A stretch of 64,000 bases of DNA from Trueperella sp. Lineage in GTDB: Bacteria; Actinomycetota; Actinomycetes; Actinomycetales; Actinomycetaceae. This document shows positions 17,446 to 27,487 of the stretch, in pieces. A program made the position numbers and the translations under genes. The first letter of the stretch is position 1; each line of letters opens with the position of its first letter. The stretch spans positions 117,907 to 181,906 of the forward strand of contig JAUNLU010000002.1 in the NCBI GenBank assembly GCA_030532125.1. The letters are read 5' to 3'. Below the pieces are notes generated by a model, which ran no database searches, was not told the origin of the DNA, and was given only the letters and a program-made list of their open reading frames with translations.

Positions 17446-17697
17446 ATGGATAGCAATCGCATCGTCAATATTCGGGGCACCATAACTTCAATTGAATATC
17501 CGGGGTGGGGCACCCAACCTGAAGTTAAAGTAATGCTACGCACGGGATCTGGCGATTATCTGCTGCGATTCCAGTCGCGGCGCAATGTGGAGTGCCTCGA
17601 AATTGGGCAAGTACTCAGTGCAACTGGTGCGGTGATAAATCGCGATGCTGCTGCCACCATCTACAATCCCAGCTACATCATCGAAGCAGAAATATAG
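17446..17697 (+). CDS. Small OB-fold nucleic-acid-binding protein
   Basis: The 83-residue protein has the strand pattern of a single OB fold: VNIRGTITSIEYP, then VKVMLRTGSGDYLLRFQ, then IGQVLSATGAVI and ATIYNPSYIIE. It is related to RecG-type and tRNA-anticodon OB domains and corresponds by position to the mycobacterial gene between the DUF3710 and DUF3159 genes. It may bind single-stranded nucleic acid; the role is not known. It lies three bases after the DUF3710 stop and nine bases before the DUF3159 gene, so these are one operon. Confidence 0.8.
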   Translation: MDSNRIVNIRGTITSIEYPGWGTQPEVKVMLRTGSGDYLLRFQSRRNVECLEIGQVLSATGAVINRDAAATIYNPSYIIEAEI

Positions 17698-17706
17698 GGC
17701 AGACAT

Positions 17707-18381
17707 TTGGAAATTACCCTGCCAGATCCCAGTGAGGCTGACCGCGGCGGCATAGCGTCCATCACGGCAGAACAGTTTGATATGCGTACGGCGGTGGGCG
17801 GCCCGCGTGGAGTAGCCGAAGCCGTAATTCCTACGGTGCTGTTTCTAGTGCTCTACACGGTGACCCAGGAACTGAACTGGGCATTGATAATTGCCCTCGC
17901 GGCATCTGTGTTGTTCATAGTGGTACGCGCACTGCAACGTATCCCCATTGCTCCCGCACTCGGTGGGTTATTCACAATTGCGCTCTCCGCTCTATTGGCC
18001 TGGCGTTCTGGGCAAGCTACTGACTTCTTTATCTGGGGTTTGATAACTAATCTGGTCTATTTGTTAGGTCTGTTGCTCTCTTTGGCAGTGCGCTGGCCGG
18101 CTTTGGGGCTGCTGATTGGGTTCCTAAAATCTCACGGCACTGCTTGGCGCCAAGATTCTTTCTTAAGACGCCGCTATGCGCGCCTCACTTGGCTCTGGGC
18201 CGCATTATTTTTTGTCCGGTTGGCAGTGCAGACGCCGCTATATCTGCTGGACGCCACTTCGGCGCTCGGCATCGTGCGGTTAGCTATGGGCGTGCCGCTT
18301 TTTGGACTCACCGCGTGGTTTTCCTGGCTTATGGTTCGGGATTTGCCGGAGATATCAACGCCTCAACCTCCGAAAGATTAG
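17707..18381 (+). CDS. DUF3159 integral membrane protein
   Basis: The 224-residue protein has about 6 membrane helices starting near residue 40 (VAEAVIPTVLFLVLYTV). It contains GFLKSHGTAWRQDSFLRRRYARLTW, the characteristic loop of DUF3159. The family is always near the OB-fold and TrkA genes in actinobacteria, and its function is unknown. The TTG start has GGGCAG upstream; no ATG or GTG fits better. The last 53 bases overlap, tail to tail, the end of the TrkA gene on the other strand. Both stop codons are clear, so this is a real antisense overlap rather than an annotation error. Confidence 0.82.
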   Translation: MEITLPDPSEADRGGIASITAEQFDMRTAVGGPRGVAEAVIPTVLFLVLYTVTQELNWALIIALAASVLFIVVRALQRIPIAPALGGLFTIALSALLAWRSGQATDFFIWGLITNLVYLLGLLLSLAVRWPALGLLIGFLKSHGTAWRQDSFLRRRYARLTWLWAALFFVRLAVQTPLYLLDATSALGIVRLAMGVPLFGLTAWFSWLMVRDLPEISTPQPPKD

Positions 18382-19009
18382 CTTGCGCCCGCGCCCCGGC
18401 AATGAACAACAGCTGATCCCCGGCGTCGATAAGAGTATCTGGGCTGACTGCCAGGGGAACGTCGTCACGGATCAGCGCACACAGCACAATATCTGGTGGC
18501 AATGCCATATCTGCTACCACCGTGCCAACTAACGGGGCCTTGCGCGCCACCGTGGCCTGGTACATACTTGCGCCTGACTGGTAGAACTCTAATCGGCGCA
18601 CCAAAGTACCAGCGGTTACGGCGTCTTCAATTAGGGAAGTCATAATGCGTGGGGTGGAAACCGGTACGTCTACGCCCCAAGATTCGTCAAACAGCCAAGA
18701 ATTGGCCGGATTATTGACGCGAGCAATAACGCGGGGGACACCAAATTCAGTTTTTGCCAGCAACGAGAGCACTAGATTTACTTTGTCGTCCCCAGTGGCC
18801 CCAACTACCACATCCACCGTATCTAGTTCGATTTGCTGCAGATTAGATATTTCGCATACGTCAGCTAACACCCAATCAGCTGCCGGTACTGACGCGATCC
18901 GCATAGCATTCGGGTTGGAATCTACCAACACTACGTCGTGCCCAGAATTTACGAGTTCACCAGCAATGGATCTGCCCACTGAACCGGCCCCAGCAATCAT
19001 CACCCTCAT
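18329..19009 (-). CDS. trkA: TrkA-type potassium channel regulatory subunit (second copy)
   Basis: The 226-residue cytosolic subunit has an N-terminal RCK/Rossmann domain (MRVMIAGAGSVGRSIAGELVNSGHDVVLVD) with the GxGxxG dinucleotide motif and the acidic residue at the end of strand 2. The C-terminal TrkA-C domain is at about 140-220. Such subunits gate Trk/Ktr K+ uptake in response to NAD(H) or ATP. Its ATGA start overlaps the stop of the upstream trkA by four bases, so the two are translationally coupled and probably form a hetero-complex, like mycobacterial CeoB/CeoC. No TrkH/TrkG pore gene is in the window; the APC permease across the divergent promoter is the usual neighbour instead. Confidence 0.85.
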   Translation of the reverse strand: MRVMIAGAGSVGRSIAGELVNSGHDVVLVDSNPNAMRIASVPAADWVLADVCEISNLQQIELDTVDVVVGATGDDKVNLVLSLLAKTEFGVPRVIARVNNPANSWLFDESWGVDVPVSTPRIMTSLIEDAVTAGTLVRRLEFYQSGASMYQATVARKAPLVGTVVADMALPPDIVLCALIRDDVPLAVSPDTLIDAGDQLLFIAGARAQANLSEVEALISPANPEP

Positions 19010-19674
19010 AGCTGCGTCTCCTTAACCGGATAATTCAGTACCCGCTGTATCTCTACCGTGCGATCTACCGGCGCGAGCATATGCAATTCATCGCCGTCCT
19101 GCAGCACAGTATCCGGAGTGGGCAGTAGGGAAGTCACATTCCGCACGATATAAGCAGCGCGGGCATTGGTGTTTCGTTCTACATCTGCCACTGTGCGGCC
19201 AAACCAAGAATCGTGCAGATCAACATAGAACAATGCCACATCGTTGACGGAATCCACGTGTTCGATATGCGGCCCCAAAGGAATTAAGGCGCGTTCCATT
19301 TCGCGCGCCGTCCATGCCACGGGGATAACGACGTCGATCCCCAGCCGCTCATAGATTTCTGCTCTGGAGCGGTCGTAGATCCGCGCCACCACATTCTCAA
19401 CTCCGAAAGTGTCCCGCACTACTCGAGCCGCAATAATATTTGAGTTGTCACCGGAGGAGACGGCGGCGAAACCCTGCGCTTCTTCTATTCCGGCTTGCAA
19501 CAACACCTGGCGGTCAAAGCCCACCCCGGTAACCTGTTGTCCGGGAAAATCATCCGGCAGCCGATTGAAGGCATTCGGATTTTGGTCAATTACCGCTACC
19601 GAATGACCGCGATTAACTAGCTGTAACGCGAGCGATATCCCTGCCCGCCCGCAACCCATAATGACGAAGTGCAC
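19006..19674 (-). CDS. trkA: TrkA-type potassium channel regulatory subunit (first copy)
   Basis: The 222-residue protein starts with a short strand and MGCGRAGISLALQLVNRGHSVAVID, a Rossmann RCK-N domain (GCGRAG). It ends with a TrkA-C domain that includes ARAAYIVRN and DELHMLAPVD. It is about 30 percent similar by eye to the following copy, a pairing conserved in actinobacteria. The GTG start has no strong ribosome site; TAGCGT lies seven bases upstream, consistent with a leaderless transcript. It is divergent from the APC permease with only 47 bp between start codons, so the two are likely controlled together. Confidence 0.85.
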   Translation of the reverse strand: MHFVIMGCGRAGISLALQLVNRGHSVAVIDQNPNAFNRLPDDFPGQQVTGVGFDRQVLLQAGIEEAQGFAAVSSGDNSNIIAARVVRDTFGVENVVARIYDRSRAEIYERLGIDVVIPVAWTAREMERALIPLGPHIEHVDSVNDVALFYVDLHDSWFGRTVADVERNTNARAAYIVRNVTSLLPTPDTVLQDGDELHMLAPVDRTVEIQRVLNYPVKETQL

Positions 19675-19681
19675 GCCTTAG

Positions 19682-19687
19682 ACGCTA
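19682..19687 (-). promoter_or_regulatory. Leaderless -10 element of the trkA pair
   Basis: TAGCGT on the minus strand is seven bases before GTG 19674. It lies within the 47-bp divergent region shared with the APC permease gene. Confidence 0.4.
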
Positions 19688-19721
19688 CCTTAAACCGGTT
19701 TCCAGCGTAACCTGAATCTTG

Positions 19722-21527
19722 ATGTTCAAAATATCTGCTCGCTCTCGAACAGTTTCGCAAGTGACCTCAATCAGCATCATCTTCATGACAGCGATCGTGG
19801 GGCCACAAGTTATCGTGCGCGCTATGAGCGCCAGCAAAGTAGACCGGTCAGTCTACTTTGTGTTCTTCGTCGGGATAGTAGTTTTTGCGCTTGCGTTGGT
19901 GGCATTTCAACAGATGAAAATGGCGGTGCCACGCCGTTCCGTGCATCAACTTGCAGAACGCTATATCAGTGGCTGGGCGGGAGTATTGGCTGCTTCTGCC
20001 CGCATTCTTGCCTATGCATTAATTGCGCTGTTGGGAGTGGAATTAGTTGTTTCGGCGATAACCGCAGTGGCTCCCATTGAGCAGTGGTCATCCCATCTTG
20101 CGGTAGCGTTAATCGTGATATTAGCTCTGCCAGTTCTTGGCACTAAACGCTCAGCTAACTGGGGATTTGCAGTTGCACTAATCGGCATAGTGGCATTGGC
20201 GGCACTGCTGTTATACGGCATGTTCTTAGAGATGACGCGGGCAATAAATCTCCCAGAGATAATCCAGGCCCGGCAAGATGCCTATGCGGCAGATTTCAAC
20301 GCTGGCCGGGCTAAACCGGCAATGGAACTACTGAGCGCACTATTCGCGGCAGCCGTTTTGCTATTGGTGACGGAACGAGTGATGGTTGATCCCAATGAGC
20401 GCCGCCCAGAGCTGCACGAAGTGTTGCGCGTATTTTTGCCAACTCTAATCCTGATTGCCCTCACGCTGTACTTTGTAGTGACTCTGCAGATGCCCGGGCG
20501 CCGGCTTGGTATCCCAGCCGTTTCGGCAGCCTCCGCCTTTCTAGGGGCCAATGGTAGATTCGTAATAGCCATACTTTTTGCCCTGCTCGGAGCCACTACC
20601 GCTTATATGTCCTATCTGCAGATACCGCGGTTGATCCGGGAATTAGCAGTTGATGGATTATTGCCCCGCCGGCTAGCTGCACAAGACGCAGTCGCCCCCC
20701 GCCGTCAGCTCCTGTTAGTAATCGCAGTAGTCAGCGCTTTGGTAGTCTGGTTCCTTGACTCCACTCACTCCATTGCGATGGTTTTCATTTTTGTTTCGTT
20801 CACCTGGGCTGCCATTGGGAGCCTGGCAATGGTGTTCCGATCGCGCAAAATCCTGGCAGAGTCGACCTCATTAGTAGAGCGAAAAACTGCCAAACAACTG
20901 CGGTGGATATTTATCGGGTTCGGTTTACTCGCCATAGTGGTACTAGGCGCGATCGCGGTGTCCCAACCGGTGTGGGCTATCTACGCCACAGTGTCCCTGT
21001 TAGCTCCAGCGGCATTATTGAGTGGCTATCGGCGCGGGCGAGTCAAACTCTATGAAGCACTGCGCCCGGCACCCGAAGCAGGAATCCGGATTCCAACCCG
21101 AGTACACGGGGTGGTGCTCATCAATCACCTAGATCAACCGGCACTGCGCGCTCTAGCTTGGGCGCGTTCTTCGCGGCTCTCTAGCCTCACTGCAGTGTGT
21201 GTGGACACTAAACCGGAAGACACTAAACAACTGCGTAAAGACTGGCAAACCCACAAAATACCGATCCCGCTAACTGTATTGGGGACACCCAATGGGGCGG
21301 CCCGCACCCCAGTAGTGGAATTTGTGCGCACGCTTTCCGATCGCCATATAAACGATGTGGTAGAAGTATTTATCCCCCGGATAGTGCCACCGGGGCGCTG
21401 GGATAAATTTGTGTTGCGCCATGTTGTCCCGCGGGTGGTAATCGAACTAATGAACGAACAACGAGTTATGGTCACTCAAGTTCCATTCCAATTAGAGGCA
21501 ATGAGCAGTGAAACTGAAGCTAGTTGA
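19722..21527 (+). CDS. APC-family amino acid permease with C-terminal cytosolic domain
   Basis: The 601-residue protein has about 12 hydrophobic segments in residues 15-430. The unwound first helix region (TAIVGPQVIVRAM) corresponds to the APC substrate site. A soluble C-terminal domain follows from about 440 (RIPTRVHGVVLINHLDQPALRALAWARS), resembling the universal-stress-like tail of actinobacterial permeases next to trkA. It is the homologue of the mycobacterial permease beside ceoB/ceoC. Given that context, amino acid or K+ transport are both possible; APC members such as KimA carry K+. TTG 19719 and ATG 19722 are adjacent, and I take the ATG. Its end overlaps the next gene by 20 bases. 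Confidence 0.78.
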   Translation: MFKISARSRTVSQVTSISIIFMTAIVGPQVIVRAMSASKVDRSVYFVFFVGIVVFALALVAFQQMKMAVPRRSVHQLAERYISGWAGVLAASARILAYALIALLGVELVVSAITAVAPIEQWSSHLAVALIVILALPVLGTKRSANWGFAVALIGIVALAALLLYGMFLEMTRAINLPEIIQARQDAYAADFNAGRAKPAMELLSALFAAAVLLLVTERVMVDPNERRPELHEVLRVFLPTLILIALTLYFVVTLQMPGRRLGIPAVSAASAFLGANGRFVIAILFALLGATTAYMSYLQIPRLIRELAVDGLLPRRLAAQDAVAPRRQLLLVIAVVSALVVWFLDSTHSIAMVFIFVSFTWAAIGSLAMVFRSRKILAESTSLVERKTAKQLRWIFIGFGLLAIVVLGAIAVSQPVWAIYATVSLLAPAALLSGYRRGRVKLYEALRPAPEAGIRIPTRVHGVVLINHLDQPALRALAWARSSRLSSLTAVCVDTKPEDTKQLRKDWQTHKIPIPLTVLGTPNGAARTPVVEFVRTLSDRHINDVVEVFIPRIVPPGRWDKFVLRHVVPRVVIELMNEQRVMVTQVPFQLEAMSSETEAS

Positions 21528-22707
21528 TATTGCCCACGGGGGTAGTTGCGTGGCCCGGGCAGACGACGGTCGAGTCGTTTTCGTCCGGGGAGGCATTCCG
21601 GGGGAGACCGTATCAGTACAGCTAACTGCTGAACGAGCCAAACTGGCCCATGCGCTGGTAACCGAGGTATTAGTGCCCAGCCCATACCGCATTCCCCATA
21701 AGTGGGCGGTGGGTGCCGCCGGGGAAACTGGCGCGGCAGATTTCGGCCATATTGAGTACAAACATCAACTCACCTTAAAAACCCAAGTGGTACGGCAAAA
21801 TATTCGGCGGATTGCCGGTGCCGCTCTCGCGGAGGAAATGCCAGCAGTGGAGGTTAACGCTGTCGCCGGCGAGGAATGGGCCACCCGCACCCGATTTGAA
21901 TGTGTGAAGCTGGATACCGGTGCGGGGATGTATCGCGAAGCTAGCCACCAGCTCATCCCGGTGGACCAGATGATGTTAGCGGTATCCGATATTGCGACCG
22001 ATATTTTCACTGATCGTTGGGATGAACAAATATCAGCAGGAACGCGCGTAAAAGTAGTACACCCAGTTGGCGGCAATAATGTGGTGGTGACGGAACGGGG
22101 TGCGTTCTATGCTCCCGGAGTGCCCGGGCCGAAACGCATTCGAGAAACTGCCACCGATGGGGTAAAAAGCTACGAATATCAGATTAGCCCGGGCGGATTT
22201 TGGCAGATTCATTATCGAGCTCCCAGTGAGCTACTGAGTTTAGTAATGGCAGGGGTGCAGCCCGAACCAGGGATGAAGATTTGCGAGCTATATTCCGGAG
22301 CGGGGCTATTCTCCGTGCCGTTAGCCCAGGCAGTAGGGGAGCAGGGGCGGCTAATCTCCGTGGAAGGATCGGCCAGTGCGGTAAAAGATGCCCGATACAA
22401 TTTGCGAAGTTATCCGTGGGCCCGCGCGGAGCGAGGGAGAGTTACCGCATCCCGGCTTGCCGGATTAGTGGAAGACGCCGATGTGATAGTCGCCGATCCG
22501 CCGCGCAGCGGCTTAGGGGCACAACTGGCTCAATATCTTGGTAAGTTAGCGGCGCCGCGCATTGTGCTGGTTTCGTGTGACCCCGCTGCGATGGCGCGTG
22601 ATGTAGCTAATCTAGTCAACGCAGGGCGCACCGTTACTGCGATTTCTGCCCGCGATATTTTCCCGCAAACCCACCATATGGAGATTGTGACGGTGCTGTC
22701 CCGGTAA
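21508..22707 (+). CDS. TrmA/RlmD-family RNA (uracil-5-)methyltransferase
   Basis: The 399-residue protein starts with a TRAM RNA-binding domain (VDIAHGGSCVARADDGRVVFVRGGIPGE). A SAM-dependent Rossmann domain follows with ICELYSGAGLFSVPLA, then VIVADPPRSGLG, and the catalytic cysteine in VLVSCDPAAMARDV. These enzymes methylate C5 of uridine in tRNA (U54) or 23S rRNA; which one applies here cannot be told. The cysteines that bind the 4Fe-4S cluster in RlmD-type proteins are absent between the TRAM and catalytic domains (WAVGAAGETGAADFGHI instead), as in other actinobacterial members. The GTG start has AGAGG upstream and lies 20 bases inside the permease gene, so translation is coupled. Confidence 0.85.
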   Translation: MKLKLVDIAHGGSCVARADDGRVVFVRGGIPGETVSVQLTAERAKLAHALVTEVLVPSPYRIPHKWAVGAAGETGAADFGHIEYKHQLTLKTQVVRQNIRRIAGAALAEEMPAVEVNAVAGEEWATRTRFECVKLDTGAGMYREASHQLIPVDQMMLAVSDIATDIFTDRWDEQISAGTRVKVVHPVGGNNVVVTERGAFYAPGVPGPKRIRETATDGVKSYEYQISPGGFWQIHYRAPSELLSLVMAGVQPEPGMKICELYSGAGLFSVPLAQAVGEQGRLISVEGSASAVKDARYNLRSYPWARAERGRVTASRLAGLVEDADVIVADPPRSGLGAQLAQYLGKLAAPRIVLVSCDPAAMARDVANLVNAGRTVTAISARDIFPQTHHMEIVTVLSR

Positions 22708-22847
22708 TATGGGCTCACAGCAAGCTACTCAGCAGTGTTTGGTATGCTCATTCATCGTCGGGCGATATTCCAAACGCCGGGTAGAATTGCAATGTTTTAC
22801 CGGTACCGCGGAATGGAATTATCGGAGAAATTTAGGAGTGCCAGCTG

Positions 22848-25532
22848 ATGAGTATTGACAGCTTCAACGCCAAATCCACTCTCACCGTGGGAGACGAAAA
22901 TTACGAGTACTTTCGCTTAGCTGCCGTTCCCGGGTTAACAAAACTTCCGTACAGCTTAAAGGTGCTGGCAGAAAACTTGTTGCGCACTGAAGACGGCGAA
23001 AATATCACGGCTGCCCAAATCGAAAAACTGGCTAATTGGGATCCGCAGGCTGAGCCCGACACTGAAATCCAGTTCACGCCTGGTCGAGTAGTAATGCAGG
23101 ACTTTACTGGTGTGCCTTGTGTAGTTGATCTGGCAACTATGCGCGAAGCAGTGGCAGAACTGGGCGGCAATCCCACAGATATTAACCCGCTTTCGCCTGC
23201 TGAACTGGTAATTGACCATTCAGTTCAGATCGATGTTGCCGGGACGCCTATGGCACTCCAGCGCAATATGGAAATTGAATATCAACGTAACCATGAGCGC
23301 TACCAATTCTTGCGCTGGGGGCAGGGGGCCTTTGAAAACTTCAAGGTAGTTCCCCCGGGCAAAGGTATCGTGCACCAAGTAAATATCGAATATTTGGCGC
23401 GGGTAGCGTTGGTGCGGGAACTGGACGGGAAGAAACAGGTCTATCCAGATACCTGTGTCGGTACGGACTCACACACCACGATGGTTAACGGTCTCGGAGT
23501 GCTCGGCTGGGGAGTAGGCGGTATCGAAGCTGAAGCTGCTATGCTCGGGCAGCCGGTTTCTATGCTCATTCCTAAAGTGGTTGGTTTCAAACTGACTGGC
23601 AGCATTCCCGCTGGTGCTACTGCTACCGATGTGGTGCTAACTATTACGCAGAAACTGCGTGAGCACGGCGTCGTCGGCAAATTTGTGGAATTTTATGGGG
23701 CAGGAGTTGCGGAAGTTCCGCTCGCCAACCGCGCCACGATTGGCAATATGTCGCCTGAATTTGGTTCTACGGCTGCGATCTTCCCAATAGACGAAGTTAC
23801 GATTGATTACTTGCGGCTCACTGGGCGCAGCGAACAACAGATTGCCTTGGTAGAGGCATATGCCAAAGCGCAGGGGATGTGGTTCGATCCAGATAATCCG
23901 GCGCAATATTCTGAATATTTGGAGCTGGATCTCGCTACCGTAGTGCCGTCTATTGCGGGACCAAAGCGCCCGCAAGATCGCATTGAACTCACTGGGGCTA
24001 AATCCTCTTTCCGGGAGAGCTTGCCCACCTATGCCGGGCCAGCAGCTGAGGGCGACCGTCCCCATAAGCTGGTGCCGGTCACGGGTGCCGACGGCGCAGA
24101 ATTCACTCTCGACCATGGCTCAGTAGCTATTGCGTCAATAACTTCGTGTACTAATACGTCGAATCCGTCAGTGATGATGGCGGCAGGGTTATTAGCGCAA
24201 AATGCGGTGGCTAAAGGGCTGCGCCCCAAGCCTTGGGTTAAGACGTCGATGGCTCCCGGTTCTCAGGTAGTGACCGAATACTACGAAAAGGCGGGGCTTT
24301 GGCCGGCTTTGGAAGAACTGGGCTTTGGCTTAGTGGGATACGGCTGTACTACCTGTATTGGCAACTCGGGCCCGCTGCGGGAAGAGATATCGGCTGCTAT
24401 TAATGAAAATGATCTGGCAGTAGTTTCGGTGCTCTCTGGCAACCGCAACTTTGAGGGGCGTATCAACCCCGACGTCAAAATGAATTATTTGGCATCTCCG
24501 CCGCTGGTAATTGCGTATGCCTTGGCGGGAACGATGGACTTTGATTTTGCAGCTGAGCCACTGGGTACCGATCCAGATGGGGTACCAGTATTTTTGCAAG
24601 ATATTTGGCCCGATCCGGCTGAGGTACAGCAGATTATTAATGCGTCAATCGACCGGGATATGTTTACCGAATCGTATGCGGAAGTATTTGCTGGTGACGC
24701 CAGCTGGCAGGCGCTGGACACGCCAGAAGGCAACACTTTCCAGTGGGATGATGACTCCACCTATGTGCGTAAGGCGCCGTTCTTTGCTGGTATGACTATG
24801 GAACTGCCGCCACTTTCCGATATTTCGGGTGCGCGAGTACTGGCTAAATTGGGGGATTCAGTCACCACCGACCACATCTCCCCAGCTGGGGCTATTAAAT
24901 GGGATTCCCCAGCCGGCATCTATCTGGCTGAGCACGGCGTGGCAAAGAAAGATTTCAACTCTTATGGATCGCGCCGCGGTAACCACGAAGTGATGATGCG
25001 GGGCACTTTTGCCAATATTCGGCTGCGCAACCAGCTGCTAACGGGAGTAGAAGGTGGGTACACCAAAAACCTGCTCACCGGAGAACAACAAACCATCTTC
25101 GATGCGGCAATGGACTACCAGGCGCACGATATTCCGCTGGTGGTGTTGGCAGGTAAGGAGTATGGCTCCGGATCTTCGCGTGACTGGGCAGCTAAAGGGG
25201 TGTCCTTGCTAGGGGTAAAAGCTGTGATTACTGAGTCCTATGAACGGATTCATCGGTCAAACCTGGTGGGAATGGGAGTGCTGCCGCTACAGTTCCCTGC
25301 CGGGCAGAGCGCTGATTCCTTAGGCTTGGACGGCACTGAGGTATTTGATATCTCCGGCATCGAACAGCTAAATACCACGGTGCCCGATACCTTGCCGGTG
25401 CGCGCCACTAAATCCAGTGGGGAAGTAGTGGAGTTTGACGCGGTGCTGCGAATCGATACCCCAGCTGAGGCTGATTACTTCCGTAACGGTGGCATTTTGC
25501 AGTACGTATTGCGGGAGTTAGCCGCTAAGTAA
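22848..25532 (+). CDS. acnA: Aconitate hydratase A
   Basis: The 894-residue enzyme isomerises citrate and isocitrate in the TCA cycle through a labile 4Fe-4S cluster. Cluster cysteines are seen in [14 protein letters not shown] and in [12 protein letters not shown]. Substrate-binding signatures include [20 protein letters not shown] and the C-terminal swivel domain with [16 protein letters not shown]. Length and order match AcnA/IRP1-type enzymes rather than AcnB. TAGGAG lies eleven bases before the ATG. The preceding 140 bp has no gene. It is followed after 59 bp by dxs on the same strand. No acnR regulator is adjacent, in contrast to Corynebacterium. Confidence 0.95.
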   Translation: MSIDSFNAKSTLTVGDENYEYFRLAAVPGLTKLPYSLKVLAENLLRTEDGENITAAQIEKLANWDPQAEPDTEIQFTPGRVVMQDFTGVPCVVDLATMREAVAELGGNPTDINPLSPAELVIDHSVQIDVAGTPMALQRNMEIEYQRNHERYQFLRWGQGAFENFKVVPPGKGIVHQVNIEYLARVALVRELDGKKQVYPDTCVGTDSHTTMVNGLGVLGWGVGGIEAEAAMLGQPVSMLIPKVVGFKLTGSIPAGATATDVVLTITQKLREHGVVGKFVEFYGAGVAEVPLANRATIGNMSPEFGSTAAIFPIDEVTIDYLRLTGRSEQQIALVEAYAKAQGMWFDPDNPAQYSEYLELDLATVVPSIAGPKRPQDRIELTGAKSSFRESLPTYAGPAAEGDRPHKLVPVTGADGAEFTLDHGSVAIASITSCTNTSNPSVMMAAGLLAQNAVAKGLRPKPWVKTSMAPGSQVVTEYYEKAGLWPALEELGFGLVGYGCTTCIGNSGPLREEISAAINENDLAVVSVLSGNRNFEGRINPDVKMNYLASPPLVIAYALAGTMDFDFAAEPLGTDPDGVPVFLQDIWPDPAEVQQIINASIDRDMFTESYAEVFAGDASWQALDTPEGNTFQWDDDSTYVRKAPFFAGMTMELPPLSDISGARVLAKLGDSVTTDHISPAGAIKWDSPAGIYLAEHGVAKKDFNSYGSRRGNHEVMMRGTFANIRLRNQLLTGVEGGYTKNLLTGEQQTIFDAAMDYQAHDIPLVVLAGKEYGSGSSRDWAAKGVSLLGVKAVITESYERIHRSNLVGMGVLPLQFPAGQSADSLGLDGTEVFDISGIEQLNTTVPDTLPVRATKSSGEVVEFDAVLRIDTPAEADYFRNGGILQYVLRELAAK

Positions 25533-25591
25533 AAGCGCATATCGGTGGTAGCCTGAAGGCATTATTTTGGCTGCACCTTAAGGAAGGTAAA

Positions 25592-27487
25592 TTGTCGATC
25601 CTCGACTCAATAAATGGTCCAGCTGATCTGCGTCGGCTGAACCATGCCCAGTTAGACCAGCTCGCCGGTGAGATCCGCAGTTTCTTAGTGGAAAACGTGG
25701 CAAAAACTGGCGGGCACCTGGGGCCTAACTTGGGGGTTGTGGAGCTGACAATTGCATTACACCGCGTTTTTAACTCGCCAGCAGATGCGCTAATTTTCGA
25801 TACTGGACATCAGGCCTATGTGCATAAGATTCTGACTGGTCGGAAAGATTTCTCCCAGCTACGCCAAGAGGGCGGACTATCCGGATATCCGGCGCGTAGC
25901 GAGTCCCCACATGACATCGTGGAAAATTCGCACGCTACTACTGCGCTTTCCTGGGCCGACGGCGTCGCTCGGGGCTTCCAATTGGCTGGGAAGAATAGCC
26001 ACGCAGTAGCAGTTATTGGCGACGGTGCTTTCACTGGCGGAATGGCTTGGGAAGCGCTAAATAATATCGGGGAAGATCCGCATCGCCCGATCATCATCGT
26101 GCTGAATGACAATGGCAGATCCTATGCTCCAACTGTGGGCGGAATTGTGCGCCAGCTAGATCCGGTCCGCCGGCTAGATAATATGCGCGTCAATATGCAG
26201 TACGAAAACGTAAAAGACTGGGTGAAGCGGGTGCTACAGGATTCTGGGGTACCGGGCAAACTCACCTACGAAGCATTGCACGGCTTCAAGACTGGCATGA
26301 GAGACATGCTCATGTTGGTGGATGCGGGAATATTTGACTTTCTCGGCGTGAAATATATCGGGCCCGTGAATGGGCACGATATCGCCCAGCTAGAAGAAGC
26401 CTTCCACCTGGCAGCAGACTACGGTGGGCCGATTGTAGTGCACTGTATTACCGAAAAAGGGCGCGGCTATGCGCCAGCGGAGAAAAATGCTGAAGATCAT
26501 TTCCATGCTGTTGGGCAGATCCATCCCGAAACTGGGCTTCCGGTAGAACCATCTAGGTTCGGATGGACCAGCGTCTTTGCTAAGGAAATAGTTGAATTAG
26601 CCCGCAAAGATTCCAAACTAATTGGAATCACTGCGGCGATGATGTTGCCAGTGGGCTTAGGCCCAATGAAACGGCATTTTCCCTCCCGGGTAATAGATGT
26701 CGGTATTGCCGAAGCTCATGCCATGACTATGGCAGCGGGGCTAGCGCATGCTGGGTATCACCCGGTGCTAGCGCTATACGCAACTTTCATGAATCGCAGC
26801 TTCGATCAGCTGATTATGGATGTGGGGCTACACCACGAAGCAGTAACTATCTGTTTAGACCGCTCCGGCATCACTGGTGACGATGGCGCCTCACATAACG
26901 GGATCTGGGATTTTTCTATTGCGGCTATGGTTCCGGGGTTGCGCGTAGCGGCGCCACGAGATGGGGAACGGCTCCGGCTTGCTTTGCGCGAAGCAACTGC
27001 CTATGACGGCCCCACCTTGGTGCGCTATCCCAAGGGTTCATTGCCGGCAGAGCTAGCTGTAAAACGGCAAATAGGGGAGCTAGACGTTTTATTTGAGCGG
27101 CAATTCCGCGGGCAAAAGCCACTAATTTTCGTGGGCGTCGGCGCGATGGCCCACACTATGGTTGCTGCTGCGCAAGAACTAGCTGAGACGCCGGTAGTAG
27201 TGGTAGACCCACGCTGGGTGCTGCCAGTTCCGGACGATCTAGTGGCCTTAATAGCTGACTCTGCTGGAGCTGTAGTACTGGAAGACGGTCTAGTTGATGG
27301 CGGGATAGGGACCGAAATTGTGCTGGCATTGCACCGCGCTGGCCACTATTTGCCAGTAGAGACTTTGGGCGTGCCCCGGGAATACGTTGCCCACGCTACC
27401 CGGCAGTCTATTTTACAGCGCTTCGAAATGACTCCCGACGGCGTTATCGCTGCTGCACAGCGGCTACTTGCTGGCGCGCACCGCTGA
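25592..27487 (+). CDS. dxs: 1-deoxy-D-xylulose-5-phosphate synthase
   Basis: The 631-residue enzyme condenses pyruvate and glyceraldehyde 3-phosphate with thiamine diphosphate, the first step of the MEP isoprenoid pathway. TPP binding is shown by GDGAFTGGMAWEALNN (143-158), with the Mg-binding Asp and Asn. TGHQAYVHKILTGR, the pyrimidine domain (GIAEAHAMTMAAGLA) and the C-terminal transketolase domain are complete. The TTG start is supported by AAGGAAGG. The last 24 bases overlap the end of the ribonuclease D gene on the other strand. A dxs/rnd/DUF3000 grouping is conserved in actinobacteria. Confidence 0.95.
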   Translation: MSILDSINGPADLRRLNHAQLDQLAGEIRSFLVENVAKTGGHLGPNLGVVELTIALHRVFNSPADALIFDTGHQAYVHKILTGRKDFSQLRQEGGLSGYPARSESPHDIVENSHATTALSWADGVARGFQLAGKNSHAVAVIGDGAFTGGMAWEALNNIGEDPHRPIIIVLNDNGRSYAPTVGGIVRQLDPVRRLDNMRVNMQYENVKDWVKRVLQDSGVPGKLTYEALHGFKTGMRDMLMLVDAGIFDFLGVKYIGPVNGHDIAQLEEAFHLAADYGGPIVVHCITEKGRGYAPAEKNAEDHFHAVGQIHPETGLPVEPSRFGWTSVFAKEIVELARKDSKLIGITAAMMLPVGLGPMKRHFPSRVIDVGIAEAHAMTMAAGLAHAGYHPVLALYATFMNRSFDQLIMDVGLHHEAVTICLDRSGITGDDGASHNGIWDFSIAAMVPGLRVAAPRDGERLRLALREATAYDGPTLVRYPKGSLPAELAVKRQIGELDVLFERQFRGQKPLIFVGVGAMAHTMVAAAQELAETPVVVVDPRWVLPVPDDLVALIADSAGAVVLEDGLVDGGIGTEIVLALHRAGHYLPVETLGVPREYVAHATRQSILQRFEMTPDGVIAAAQRLLAGAHR

